From: Acetobacteraceae bacterium AT-5844
Lineage (GTDB): Bacteria; Pseudomonadota; Alphaproteobacteria; Acetobacterales; Acetobacteraceae
Assembly (NCBI GenBank): GCA_000245075.1
Contig: JH599955.1
Coordinates: 63,883-127,882, forward strand
DNA: 64,000 nucleotides
Direction: 5' to 3'
Position 1 is the stretch's first letter; each line of letters begins with the position of its first letter. A program made the position numbers and the translations under genes. A model generated the notes under the pieces. It did no database searches. It was not told the DNA's origin and saw nothing but the letters and a program-made list of their open reading frames with translations. Of this stretch, positions 17,659 through 26,451 are shown one piece after another.

Positions 17659-19161
17659 ATGTCCCACGCCCAGAGCCAGGATCGGGTGCTCAGCCTCCCG
17701 TTCGACAACAGCTATAGCCGCTTGCCCGAGCGCTTTTATGCCCGCGTCGAGCCCAGCCCCGTCTCGGCACCCCGCCTCATCCGGCTGAACACCGCGCTCG
17801 CGGAGCAGCTGGGCCTGGACGCCGAGGCATTGAACACCCCCGAGGGCGTGGCCTTCCTTGCCGGCAACTCCATCCCCGCCGGGGCCGCCCCGCTCGCCAT
17901 GGCCTATGCGGGCCATCAATTCGGCCAGTTCGTACCCCAGCTTGGTGACGGGCGTGCCCTGTTGATGGGAGAAGTGGTGGGCCGCGACGGGCAGCGCCGT
18001 GACATTCAACTGAAGGGTTCCGGCCCCACACCCTTCTCCCGCCGCGGTGATGGCCGAGCCGCGCTGGGGCCTGTCCTGCGTGAATATTTGATCAGCGAGG
18101 CCATGGCGGCGCTGGGCGTGCCGACGACCCGAGCCCTCGCCGCCGTCGCCACCGGAGAGGCTGTTCTGCGGGAGCGCGTGTTGCCTGGTGCCGTGCTGGC
18201 GCGGGTTGCCGCCAGCCATATCCGGGTGGGCACTTTCCAGTACTTTGCTGCGCGGGGTGATCTGGAGGCTCTGCGCCTCCTGGCGGACCATGCCATTGCC
18301 CGGCACGATCCTGCCGCTGCCGATGCCTCGAATCCCTATCAGGCGTTCCTCGCGGGCGTGGTGCTACGCCAGGCGGATCTGGTCTCCCGGTGGCTGGAGC
18401 TGGGCTTCATCCACGGTGTGATGAACACTGATAATACGACGGTCTCCGGCGAGACCATCGACTATGGTCCCTGCGCCTTCATGGAAGGCTTCGACCCCGC
18501 CACGGTCTTCAGCTCGATCGACTATGCCGGCCGTTACGCCTACGGCAACCAGCCCCGTATCATGCACTGGAACCTTGCCCGGCTCGCGGAGGCCTTGCTG
18601 CCGCTTCTAGGAGAGGATGAGGACAGCGCCCTGGCCAATGCGCAGGAAGCTCTTGCGGGCTTTGGCCCGCGCTTCGAACAGGCGTGGCTCGATGGCATGC
18701 GGCGGAAACTTGGCCTGACCACGGCGCAGGAGGACGACCCGACGCTGGTGGAAGGCCTTTTGAATGTCATGGGCGGGAATGGCGCGGACTTCACCCTGAC
18801 CTTCCGCCGGCTCGGCGATGCCGCGATGGGCGAGACGGGCGAGGCTGCGTTACGGGACCTGTTTACCGACCCTGCCAGCCTAACCCCCTGGCTCCAGGAC
18901 TGGCGCAGGCGGCTTGAGCGCGAACCCTTGACCCCTCAGGCACGCCGAGACGCCATGCATGCCACGAACCCAGCCCTGATTCCCCGGAACCATCTGGTCG
19001 AGGCGGCGTTGGAGGCTGCGACGGAACGGCTGGATTTCGCGCCCTTTGAGGAGATGCTGGACGCGTTAAGCCGTCCCTTCGAGGAGCGCTTAGGTCTCGA
19101 ACGATACATGCTGCCAGCCGCGCCTCAGGAGCGGGTCCTGCGCACCTTCTGCGGTACCTGA
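17659..19161 (+). CDS. selO: SelO/YdiU-family protein AMPylase
   Basis: A 500-residue pseudokinase-fold protein with [59 protein letters not shown], the active-site loop [10 protein letters not shown] and the metal motif IDYGPCAFM. SelO transfers AMP to Ser/Thr/Tyr of redox proteins and takes part in the oxidative-stress response. The C-terminus is RTFCGT, placing a cysteine third from the end, where animal SelO carries selenocysteine. The ATG at 17659 is chosen; the upstream frame to 17023 is antisense to msrB. The divergent partner msrB fits a redox-repair theme. Confidence 0.93.
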   Translation: MSHAQSQDRVLSLPFDNSYSRLPERFYARVEPSPVSAPRLIRLNTALAEQLGLDAEALNTPEGVAFLAGNSIPAGAAPLAMAYAGHQFGQFVPQLGDGRALLMGEVVGRDGQRRDIQLKGSGPTPFSRRGDGRAALGPVLREYLISEAMAALGVPTTRALAAVATGEAVLRERVLPGAVLARVAASHIRVGTFQYFAARGDLEALRLLADHAIARHDPAAADASNPYQAFLAGVVLRQADLVSRWLELGFIHGVMNTDNTTVSGETIDYGPCAFMEGFDPATVFSSIDYAGRYAYGNQPRIMHWNLARLAEALLPLLGEDEDSALANAQEALAGFGPRFEQAWLDGMRRKLGLTTAQEDDPTLVEGLLNVMGGNGADFTLTFRRLGDAAMGETGEAALRDLFTDPASLTPWLQDWRRRLEREPLTPQARRDAMHATNPALIPRNHLVEAALEAATERLDFAPFEEMLDALSRPFEERLGLERYMLPAAPQERVLRTFCGT

Positions 19162-19305
19162 CACGGGGCCGTAGCCCACTCCCTGACTGGCGCAGCGCGC
19201 GTGACAGCGAGGCCCCGGAACATGGGCGGTTGAAGAGAAAGCATGGACATTGCCATGCGCTCGTCGTTCCATGCGCTCTGCATAAGGTTAAGCAGAGCGA
19301 GCGCC

Positions 19306-19467
19306 ATGGGCCTGATCGTCCGCCTTATCCTGACCTTGGGAGGCAGCGTCGCCTCCCTTTTCGTCGCGCAGGGAACCGCGAACTTTCCTGTCGTTCAAGC
19401 CATGTTCGGGATATTGGCGGTCGTCATCCTGGTGGTCGGCTTCGTGACCTGGCGGCGCAGGGACTGA
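19306..19467 (+). CDS. Small two-helix membrane protein
   Basis: A 53-residue ORF from the ATG at 19306 (MGLIVRLILTLGGSVASLFV through VGFVTWRRRD). It contains two predicted membrane helices and a basic C-terminal tail that should lie in the cytoplasm. An earlier ATG at 19243 would add a polar 21-residue lead without a helix, so I prefer the inner start. It ends 25 bases before the universal stress protein gene on the same strand and is probably co-transcribed with it. No family is recognised. A chance hydrophobic frame is possible. Confidence 0.5.
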   Translation: MGLIVRLILTLGGSVASLFVAQGTANFPVVQAMFGILAVVILVVGFVTWRRRD

Positions 19468-19492
19468 CCTGGGCAGGGAAGGATGACATCGC

Positions 19493-20329
19493 ATGAGCCT
19501 GAAAGACATTCTGGTCTATCTGGACGATCCGGATGCAAGCGCGCCTGCCCTGCGAGCCGGCGTCGCCCTCGCCAAGAACCACGGCGCGCATCTTGCAGGC
19601 ATCCACGCTTATAATTTCGATCTGCCGCTTGCGATGTTCAGCGGCGGCTATATGGATCCGGGAATGCTGACCCGCTTCCTCGAGCAAGGCCGCCATGCGG
19701 TGCAGCAGAAAAGCAAGACGCTTGAGACAGCCTTCTCCGACGCCGTGGCGAAGGGTCAGATTGAGGGCAAGTGGCATGCGGTTGAAGGAGATGTCGAAGG
19801 CACATTGATCCGGCGCACGCGGTATTCTGACCTGCTCATCTTCGGCCGGCCCGAGAGCGACGACGCCGCAGTCGTCGAACTGGCGGAATCGGTTATGTTC
19901 GGATGCGGAAGGCCCCTGCTCCTGGTGCCGCCGGGATGGTCGCACCCCACACTCGGGCAGCGCGTACTGATCGGCTGGAATGGCTCGCGAGAAGCCACCC
20001 GGGCAGTCGCCGATGCTCTGCCGCTGTTACGTCAGGCAGAGGCGGTACATGTGCTGAGTGCGGTGGACCAAGGGCAGGACACGCCTAAGCGCCGGGCGGA
20101 TGAACTGGCGGAGCACCTGGCACGTCATGATGTGCGTGTCTCGGCGTCCACCGTTTCCACCGGCGGGCGGGAAGCGCAGGACGTGTTGCTGAACGCCGCG
20201 GCCGATCGTGGCAGCGATCTGCTGGTCATGGGCGGTTATGGCCGCGGCAGGCTCCGGGAACTGGTGTTGGGTGGCGTCACCCGTACCCTGTTCCGCAGCG
20301 CGCCGATGCCTGTCTTGTTTTCTCACTGA
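19493..20329 (+). CDS. Universal stress protein, tandem-domain
   Basis: A 278-residue protein with two UspA domains. The first begins MSLKDILVYLDDPDASAPAL and ends SVMFGCGRPLLLVPPG. The second starts VLIGWNGSREATRAV and ends with the nucleotide-binding pattern MGGYGRGRLRELVLGGVTRT. This G-x2-G-x9-G(S/T)-like ending is the ATP-binding type, present only in domain 2. Tandem Usp proteins support survival under starvation, hypoxia or redox stress. A small membrane-protein ORF precedes it. A 7-bp inverted repeat (20335-20354) lies just after the stop, without a T-tract. Confidence 0.9.
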   Translation: MSLKDILVYLDDPDASAPALRAGVALAKNHGAHLAGIHAYNFDLPLAMFSGGYMDPGMLTRFLEQGRHAVQQKSKTLETAFSDAVAKGQIEGKWHAVEGDVEGTLIRRTRYSDLLIFGRPESDDAAVVELAESVMFGCGRPLLLVPPGWSHPTLGQRVLIGWNGSREATRAVADALPLLRQAEAVHVLSAVDQGQDTPKRRADELAEHLARHDVRVSASTVSTGGREAQDVLLNAAADRGSDLLVMGGYGRGRLRELVLGGVTRTLFRSAPMPVLFSH

Positions 20330-20446
20330 GCAGGCGGAGGCCTCACTGCCTCCGATCCGCGAGACCAGCACTGCACTCCAGCTCTCAGGCGGAAGGATTC
20401 GCCTGAGGCCGGCGCAGTCCATCACGGGCTCGTGTGGCGCCCAGCT

Positions 20447-21523
20447 TCAGTCCAACACCGAAGCATTGACGCCCAGCCGCGTAGCCCAGAGCCGTAATGT
20501 CTCCCGGGCGCCAGCGGATACCGGCACCCCTTCCGTTTGCGCCCGGGCGATGCTGCGATCCGCTTGCTCTCCGGGCAGACGGACCGGCCGCTCCGGGTCA
20601 ATCGGCGCATTGGCGTGGCATTGCTCGGCCAGGAAATCCATTTGCTCCACAAAGGCGTCCCGGCCGGCGAATGCTTCCGGGTCCATCAATTGCAGGTAGA
20701 CGCTGGCACCCCACTGCTTCGGCGCATCCTTGCGGCCGTGGCCGGCCAGCCCCTGCGTCAGCGCCTCCACCATAAGCGCCAAGCCAAAGCCCTTATGCCC
20801 TGCCTCCTGCCCGCCGAGCAGCATGAGGCTACCCCGTCCGGCTTCGCGCTCCATCACGGTGGGGTCCCGCGTGGGGCGGCCTTCACTGTCGAGAAGCCAG
20901 GGGTGCTCGAACTGGGCGCCAGCGGTAACCTTCTCCCGCGTCATCGAAACCGTCGTGATGGAAGCGGAAATATCGACCAGCACGGGGAACCGGCTGGCGG
21001 GGAAGCCGATGGCAAAGGGGTTCGGGCTGAACAGCGCTTCCTTGCCACCGAACGGCGCCACGATGCGGCTGTGCGGGCCCGAGGAGGCCAGGAAAACGAA
21101 ATAGCCCCGCTCCGTCGCCATCCGAGCCAGCGCGGCGAGGCAGCCGATATGATGGCTACGGCGGATGGCGAAGGTTACCACGCCATGCTCGGAGAGCCGC
21201 TCGAAACCGGCCTGCAGGGCGCTTTCGACCAGCCAAAGGCCAGGCAGGTAATGGCCGTCCCAGACCAGTGTCGAGCCACGGTCCTGCACCACGTCCGGCT
21301 GGCCGTCCTTGGCCATCAGGCCGCGCGCGACCTGGTCCAGATACGAGCCGCACTGGGCCAGCCCGTGAGTGTACCTCCCCATCATGTCGGTGAGCACCAG
21401 CAGGCGGCTCACGCTGTCTGCCTTCCGGGCCTCCATTCCGGCTGCCGAGAACAGGTCTGATGCCAAACGAACAAGCGCCGCTTCCGGCCGCCTGACAGGT
21501 TGTGAAGCAGCGACAAACGTCAT
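20447..21523 (-). CDS. Ldh-family (malate/L-lactate/ureidoglycolate type) oxidoreductase
   Basis: A 358-residue NAD(P)-dependent dehydrogenase of the Ldh_2 superfamily. Marks are LLVLTDMMGRYTHGLAQCGSY, the catalytic histidine region AIRRSHHIGCLAALARMA, FSPNPFAIGFPAS for the cofactor loop and LMLLGGQEAGHKGFGLALMV. Family members oxidise 2-hydroxy acids such as malate, lactate, sulfolactate or ureidoglycolate. The start is the ATG at 21523; the frame beyond it is antisense-like lead. It follows Bug receptor 2 by 31 bases on the same strand, so the pair probably imports and oxidises the same hydroxy acid under the divergent LysR regulator. Confidence 0.87.
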   Translation of the reverse strand: MTFVAASQPVRRPEAALVRLASDLFSAAGMEARKADSVSRLLVLTDMMGRYTHGLAQCGSYLDQVARGLMAKDGQPDVVQDRGSTLVWDGHYLPGLWLVESALQAGFERLSEHGVVTFAIRRSHHIGCLAALARMATERGYFVFLASSGPHSRIVAPFGGKEALFSPNPFAIGFPASRFPVLVDISASITTVSMTREKVTAGAQFEHPWLLDSEGRPTRDPTVMEREAGRGSLMLLGGQEAGHKGFGLALMVEALTQGLAGHGRKDAPKQWGASVYLQLMDPEAFAGRDAFVEQMDFLAEQCHANAPIDPERPVRLPGEQADRSIARAQTEGVPVSAGARETLRLWATRLGVNASVLD

Positions 21524-21554
21524 GACGAGACTTCCACTCGGGAGAAATCCGGCC

Positions 21555-22532
21555 TTACTCGGGCCGGATATTATGCTTGCGAACGATGTCGCCAAAGGTG
21601 GCAGTTGATTGGGCCAGCCAGGTCCGGAATGCTTCCGGCCCTTCAGGGCGCGCCTCGCCGCCCAGATCTGCGAGACGGGAGGCAATCTCTGGCTTTGCCA
21701 GGATGTCGCGCAGTTCCTTATGCAGCCGATCGATCAGCGGCCGCGGCGTATTGCCCTGCACCATCACGCCTTGCCAGGTGCCCGCATCGGCCATCGGCCA
21801 CCCCACCTCCTTGAAGGTAGGCACATTCGGCAATGCCGGAAGACGCTTGTCGCCGGAGACGGCAATGCCCCGCATCTGGCCATTGACGACGTAAGGCTGC
21901 GTTGCGGTTGCTCCGTTGATGATCATGTCCGCCTCACCGGACGCCACGGCGAGCAGCGCCGGCGCGCCGCCACGATAGGGCACCTGCGTCCCTTCGATAC
22001 CCAGATGCGCCAGGACCTCGACGCCGGTGAGATGGGTCAGGCTGCCGACGCCGGCATTTGCAATGTTCAGCCCGCCACCATGGGACTTCGCATAGGTCAC
22101 CAGGCCGGCGGCGTCCTGCACCGGCAGGGCCTTCTTCACCGCTGCCAGATACGGTGCGTAAATCACCATCGTCACCGGAGCGAGATCGCGCTGCACGTCG
22201 AAGGGCAGGCGCGGGAACAGCGACGGGTTGATGGCGAGAGTAGATACGTCCATCAGGAGCAGGGTGGTGCCATCGGGCGCGCTCTTGGCAACGGCGTCCG
22301 CGCCGATATTGCCGGCGGCGCCCGCCCGATTCTCCACGACGACGCTCTGGCCGATGGCCCGGGTCAGCTCGGGCGCCAACAGACGGGCCAGGATATCGCT
22401 GGTGCCGCCGGGGGCGTTGGGCACGATGATGCGCACGGTATGGTCGAAACTCTGCGCGCGGAGGGCCGGCGCGGCCAGAGGGGACAGCGCGGGCGCCAGC
22501 AGCGTGGCCTGCAGCAAGGTGCGGCGATTCAT
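21555..22532 (-). CDS. Bug/TctC-family solute receptor 2
   Basis: A 325-residue receptor with a Tat-like signal start MNRRTLLQATLLAPALSPLA. Bug motifs are VRIIVPNAPGGTSDILARLL, VVENRAGAAGNIGADAVAKS and GTQVPYRGGAPALLAVASGE. It should bind a carboxylate in the periplasm. It is first in a two-gene unit with the Ldh-family enzyme and divergent from a LysR gene. The frame continues to 22628 without a believable start, and the ATG at 22532 leads straight into the signal peptide. No tripartite membrane subunits are nearby. Confidence 0.9.
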   Translation of the reverse strand: MNRRTLLQATLLAPALSPLAAPALRAQSFDHTVRIIVPNAPGGTSDILARLLAPELTRAIGQSVVVENRAGAAGNIGADAVAKSAPDGTTLLLMDVSTLAINPSLFPRLPFDVQRDLAPVTMVIYAPYLAAVKKALPVQDAAGLVTYAKSHGGGLNIANAGVGSLTHLTGVEVLAHLGIEGTQVPYRGGAPALLAVASGEADMIINGATATQPYVVNGQMRGIAVSGDKRLPALPNVPTFKEVGWPMADAGTWQGVMVQGNTPRPLIDRLHKELRDILAKPEIASRLADLGGEARPEGPEAFRTWLAQSTATFGDIVRKHNIRPE

Positions 22533-22638
22533 GGTCCGATTCTCCCAGGTACGGGCTCGCCGCGGATGCGGTTGTCCCGGCCGCCTTCGGGCGGTCATTG
22601 CTTCCGCGTTACGCCAGTTGACTGACACCCGTCCACGC

Positions 22639-22674
22639 TTGATTCGGCATCAATTGATACTCATGCTGTATCAA
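22639..22674. promoter_or_regulatory. Tandem LysR-type binding dyads overlapping the lysR start codon
   Basis: Two inverted repeats lie back to back. The first is TTGAT-N5-ATCAA (22639-22653). The second is TTGATAC-N7-GTATCAA (22654-22674), a perfect 7-bp dyad containing the classical LysR-type ATAC-N7-GTAT (T-N11-A) box. The last base of the second dyad is the A of the LysR ATG. Binding here should repress the lysR gene and can activate the divergent receptor-dehydrogenase operon, whose first ATG is 107-122 bases away. Confidence 0.75.
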
Positions 22675-23588
22675 TGATCGGTCTTGTACAGCTTCGCTGC
22701 TTCGTGGCAGTCGCGGAGGAACTCCACTTCCGCCGGGCGGCTGCTCGGCTGAACATGACGCAGCCGCCCCTGAGCCGGCACATACAAATGCTGGAACATG
22801 AGCTGGGCGCACCACTGCTGGAGCGTGGCAGCCGCAGCGTCCGCCTGACGGCAGCCGGAGAGACGCTGCTACGGGATGCGCGGCGCCTGCTCCTTCTGGC
22901 GGAGGAGGCCACCCGCACGACACGCCGCGTCGCACGCGGTGAGGCCGGAGCCGTGGTGATCGGCTTCACCGCAGCCTCCAGCTATCATGTGCTGCCTGGG
23001 CTTGTGTCGCTCATTCGCGCCAAGCTGCCGGACATCAGCCTGACGCTGCGTGAAAAAGTCTCCAACGAGCAGCTGGAAGCGCTGCGCGCCGGACAGCTCG
23101 ATTTCGGCCTGCTCCGCCCTCCGGTGACGCTGCCAGGCGTACAGGCGGCACGTGTCCACCGCGAGCCGCTGCTTGTCGCCCTTCCTTGCGATCATCCTCT
23201 GGCCACTCAGCCCACGGTCGATTTGGCGTCCCTCGCAGGCCAGCCACTGATCACCTATCCGCCTGTGGATGGTAGATATCTGCATGACCTCGTGATGGGC
23301 GCCCTGCGCGATGCCAACGTCACGCCCGGAGCGGTGCAGCACATCAGCCAGACGCATTCGATCCTGGCCTTGGTGGGGGCTGGTATCGGCAACGCACTGG
23401 TTCCGCAGGCCGCCGAGCGCTTCTGCCCTTCCGAGGTCGTACTCCGGCCCATGACGCCGTCCACGGCCCAGTACGCCGACCTGCTCTGTGCCTGGCAAGA
23501 GGAGGGAGGCAACCCTGCTCGCCTCGCCGTCCTCAAGATGCTGCGCCAGGAATGGCCACCGCTCCAAGGACCGGTGGGCCAGACCTGA
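22674..23588 (+). CDS. LysR-family transcriptional regulator
   Basis: A 304-residue LysR protein. The N-terminus is LRCFVAVAEELHFRRAAARL followed by NMTQPPLSRHIQMLEHELGA, the usual winged helix-turn-helix. The C-terminal periplasmic-binding-like domain includes GQLDFGLLRPPV and VGAGIGNALVPQAAE. The benM/catM-like beginning fits regulators of organic or aromatic acid use. The ATG at 22674 is at the canonical family position, yet no Shine-Dalgarno is visible before it and the binding dyad overlaps it. Translation may be leaderless or inefficient. It probably controls the divergent Bug2-Ldh operon. Confidence 0.92.
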   Translation: MIGLVQLRCFVAVAEELHFRRAAARLNMTQPPLSRHIQMLEHELGAPLLERGSRSVRLTAAGETLLRDARRLLLLAEEATRTTRRVARGEAGAVVIGFTAASSYHVLPGLVSLIRAKLPDISLTLREKVSNEQLEALRAGQLDFGLLRPPVTLPGVQAARVHREPLLVALPCDHPLATQPTVDLASLAGQPLITYPPVDGRYLHDLVMGALRDANVTPGAVQHISQTHSILALVGAGIGNALVPQAAERFCPSEVVLRPMTPSTAQYADLLCAWQEEGGNPARLAVLKMLRQEWPPLQGPVGQT

Positions 23589-23599
23589 CGCTGCATTTC

Positions 23600-25417
23600 T
23601 CAGTCGCTACCCTGCGTAAGTTCCAGCGCCTGACGCTCGAAAAGCCTGCGATACAGGCCCCCTGCACGCTGCACCAAGGCTTCGTGGCGCCCCTCCTCAA
23701 CCACTTCGCCCCGATCGAAGACCAGAATGCGGTCCATGGCGCGGACAGTAGCGAGACGGTGGGCGATGACGATGGCCGTTCTCCCCTTCAGCAGGCGGCG
23801 CATGGCCTCCTGGATGGCCGCCTCGCTCTCGGAATCGAGGGCGGAGGTCGCTTCGTCCAGGATCAGGATCGGTGCATCGGCCAGGAAGGCACGCGCCAGT
23901 GCGACGCGCTGGCGCTCCCCTCCCGACAGCTTCACCCCCCGCTCCCCCACCAGTGTCGCGTAACCGCGAGGCAGGCGCTGGATGAAATCATCCGCATTGG
24001 CGAGCGCCGCGGCATGATGGATCTCCTCCATCGTGGCGCCAGGACGGGCATAGGCAATGTTCTCGGCCAGGGACCGGTGGAACAGCACCGGCTCCTGCTG
24101 CACGATTGCAATGCGGGCACGAAGTGACGCCTGCGTCGCGTGCCGGACATCCTGGCCGTCGATGGTCACGCGCCCTTCCGTCACATCGTGCAGCCGCTGG
24201 ATCAGCTTGACGAGCGTGGTTTTCCCGGAGCCGGACGGGCCGACGAGACCGACGCTTTCACCACTGCGGATGTGCAGGTTCAGATCGCGGTAGAGCGGTG
24301 TAGGATGGCCGCCATACCGGAAGGTCACGTGCTCGAAGCGGATATCTCCCTTCGTGATGGAGATGGGCAGGGCATTCGCCATATCCTCGATGCCGAGCGC
24401 CGTATGGTGCAGAGCGACGAGTTCCTCCATCTCGTTGACGCCGCGCTGAAGGTTGCTGATGTGGTAGCCCACATCGCGCAGATAACCCTGAACGATGAAG
24501 AACATGGTCAGCACGGCAGTCAGATCGCCCGCGCTCGCCCTGCCCTCCCACCATAACCAGATGGCGGCTCCGATGATGGCAATGCGCAGCAGCAGCAAGG
24601 TGACGATCTGCAAAGCCTCTGAGGCCATGCTGCGATTCCACGTGCGGCTGGTGCGGCGCCGCCATTTGTCGATCAGCATGGCCAGCCGCGCATCCTCACG
24701 CGCCTCCGCACCGAAGGCCTTCACCACGGCGTTGGCGCCCACAGCATCCGCCATGGCGCCGCCGAGCTTCGTATCCCAGCTGTTGGAAAGGCGCGCCGCC
24801 GGCGCGATCCAACGCAAGGACATCGCCAGCGTCAGCAGCACATAGAGAAGGCCGCCCACCGCGACCAGCAGGCCCATCAGCGGCCACTGCCAGCCGAGCA
24901 GCACAGTCGCGCCGACCAGAACGACGGCGGAGGGCAGCAGCGCGATCAGCACAGTGTCGTTCAGCAGGTCGATAGCCCACATGCCGCGGCTGATGCGCCG
25001 CACGGTGGAGCCGGCGAAGCTATTGGCATGCCAGTCCGCCGAGAAGCGTTGCACGCGCTGGAAGGATTCCGCGCCGACGGCACTCATCATGCGCAATGTC
25101 AGCGCGATGACAGCGAGAATGCCGGCAACGCGGCCGGCAAGGACCAACAGCCCGAGCCCTGCCAAAGCGCCCAATGCCGAAAGAGCGTGGTCGAGGGCAG
25201 CCTCGCGGCCGGCCTCATCAGCTCGTGAAAGGGCATCAACCAGGCGGCCAGCGAACATCGGCACGAACAGGTCTGCCAAAGTGGCCAGCATCAATCCGGC
25301 AAGGACAACAGCCATCAGCGCAGGCTGCCGGCGCCACCGATGTCCGATGAAGGTCAACACGACCCGGAAAGGGCTCGCGCGATTCTGTGTGGAATTCACG
25401 TCCGTTCCCATCCGCAT
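23600..25417 (-). CDS. Exporter-type ABC transporter (fused permease and ATPase)
   Basis: A 605-residue half-transporter with six membrane helices in the first 330 residues. The nucleotide-binding domain carries Walker A GPSGSGKTTLV, the signature LSGGERQRVALARA, Walker B ILILDEATSALD and switch IVIAHRLATV. This MsbA/Atm1-like layout works as a homodimer or with a second half-transporter; lipid, metal-conjugate or drug export are all possible. The frame begins at a TTG at 25435, but the ATG at 25417 has GGGG about 10 bases upstream. It is convergent with lysR after 11 bases. No partner gene is adjacent. Confidence 0.87.
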   Translation of the reverse strand: MRMGTDVNSTQNRASPFRVVLTFIGHRWRRQPALMAVVLAGLMLATLADLFVPMFAGRLVDALSRADEAGREAALDHALSALGALAGLGLLVLAGRVAGILAVIALTLRMMSAVGAESFQRVQRFSADWHANSFAGSTVRRISRGMWAIDLLNDTVLIALLPSAVVLVGATVLLGWQWPLMGLLVAVGGLLYVLLTLAMSLRWIAPAARLSNSWDTKLGGAMADAVGANAVVKAFGAEAREDARLAMLIDKWRRRTSRTWNRSMASEALQIVTLLLLRIAIIGAAIWLWWEGRASAGDLTAVLTMFFIVQGYLRDVGYHISNLQRGVNEMEELVALHHTALGIEDMANALPISITKGDIRFEHVTFRYGGHPTPLYRDLNLHIRSGESVGLVGPSGSGKTTLVKLIQRLHDVTEGRVTIDGQDVRHATQASLRARIAIVQQEPVLFHRSLAENIAYARPGATMEEIHHAAALANADDFIQRLPRGYATLVGERGVKLSGGERQRVALARAFLADAPILILDEATSALDSESEAAIQEAMRRLLKGRTAIVIAHRLATVRAMDRILVFDRGEVVEEGRHEALVQRAGGLYRRLFERQALELTQGSD

Positions 25418-25629
25418 GGCGAATGGCCCCGACAACGAGGCGGCAAAACACCGCCTGATCTTTGTTCAAATACGAGGAGATTCAGGTCCCGGCGGCGAGG
25501 GCCGACGGTGACCTAGCGGCTCTTCACCAAACGCCGGGCCAAACTGGCCCCAGGTGGTCGGAGGAGCATATGCGGATGGCAGAATGCAATCATGTCGCCC
25601 CTCCCTGTCTGAGCCGTTGCGGGAAAAAT

Positions 25630-25659
25630 AGCATAGTTTGGAAAGCACAACATTCGCAA
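25630..25659 (-). promoter_or_regulatory. Candidate promoter for the ABC transporter
   Basis: On the minus strand TTGCGA (25659-25654) and TATGCT (25635-25630) are separated by 18 bases, a fair sigma-70 match. It lies in the 278-base gap between the TetR stop and the ABC start and would give an untranslated leader near 200 bases. It is a sequence match only. Confidence 0.3.
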
Positions 25660-25695
25660 GCCGGTTGCTGAACACGGCGTCGCGATCATTTGGCT

Positions 25696-26349
25696 CTACG
25701 GCGCGAGCCCGCGCATGATCAGGTCGAGATGAGCGTTCCGCATGGCTTGCGATGAAGGAGCTTTCTCAGCCCCAAGCATCATGCGCCAAACAGCGCTCAT
25801 AACGATGGGCGCCAGCAGTACCGCCGCCAGCCCCGGCTCATCCGCCGCGCCTGGCCGGAAGTCGCCTGCCGCAGAGCCGGCCTTCACCACTTCCCGGGCC
25901 AGATCGAGCGAAGGTTGCAGCATGGTGGACTGGTACAACTCAGCGAGTTCCGGAAAACGGTCGGCTTCGATCAGCAGGAGCTTCAGAAGGATATGCTCCC
26001 GCCGTTCCATCTCGGTACGGCCATAGCCAAGATCGATCAGCGCCTCCAGCAACTCGCGCCGGCTGCCGGAAAAGCCTGCGGCCAACCTGCGCGCTTCCTC
26101 GAACAGGGGATTGACGCAGCCCACAATCGCCGCCCGGAACAGGTCCAGCTTCCCCCCCGGGAAGTAGTGATACAGCAAGCCCTTCGTCACGCCGGCCCTG
26201 GATGCCACGGCGGCCATACGCGCGCTGGCGAACCCCCTCTCCGCGAATTCCTCTACCGCCGCGTCCAAGATCTGGGCCTGCCGTTCGGCTGAAGGCAGGC
26301 GGCTGGCGCGTGAGGCGGTTGCAGGCAGGGCGGGCGGGGCATCGGTCAT
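25696..26349 (-). CDS. TetR-family repressor of the adjacent RND pump
   Basis: A 217-residue protein. The N-terminal helix-turn-helix shows AAVEEFAERGFASARMAAVA followed by SRAGVTKGLLYHYFPGGKLD, and the C-terminal half is an all-helical ligand domain. TetR proteins next to RND genes usually repress the pump until a toxic ligand binds. It is divergent from the adaptor-pump operon. A perfect 16-base palindromic site lies 21-36 bases from its ATG and covers the pump promoter. The frame continues upstream to 26829 without support. Confidence 0.9.
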   Translation of the reverse strand: MTDAPPALPATASRASRLPSAERQAQILDAAVEEFAERGFASARMAAVASRAGVTKGLLYHYFPGGKLDLFRAAIVGCVNPLFEEARRLAAGFSGSRRELLEALIDLGYGRTEMERREHILLKLLLIEADRFPELAELYQSTMLQPSLDLAREVVKAGSAAGDFRPGAADEPGLAAVLLAPIVMSAVWRMMLGAEKAPSSQAMRNAHLDLIMRGLAP

Positions 26350-26369
26350 GATCTTACTTCGGGCAGTTA

Positions 26370-26400
26370 TTGACCATTTGGTCAACAAGCATGATATACG
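26370..26400 (+). promoter_or_regulatory. TetR operator overlapping the RND operon promoter
   Basis: TTGACCA-TT-TGGTCAA (26370-26385) is a perfect palindrome with 7-bp arms. Its left arm contains TTGACC, a good -35. Candidate -10 sequences ATATAC or TATACG lie at 26394-26400, 18-19 bases on. A repressor bound here would cover the -35 of the efflux operon and lie in the leader of its own divergent gene. This is the normal TetR switch layout. Confidence 0.75.
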
Positions 26401-26451
26401 GGCGGAAGGCCAGTGTTTCCACTGGCATGGCAGGAAGGACGCCTTAGGTCC

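Noticed and set aside
17506..18306. N-terminal extension of the msrB frame to 402 residues
   Set aside because: It is antisense to the conserved part of selO and adds no recognisable domain; a 135-residue MsrB is full length.
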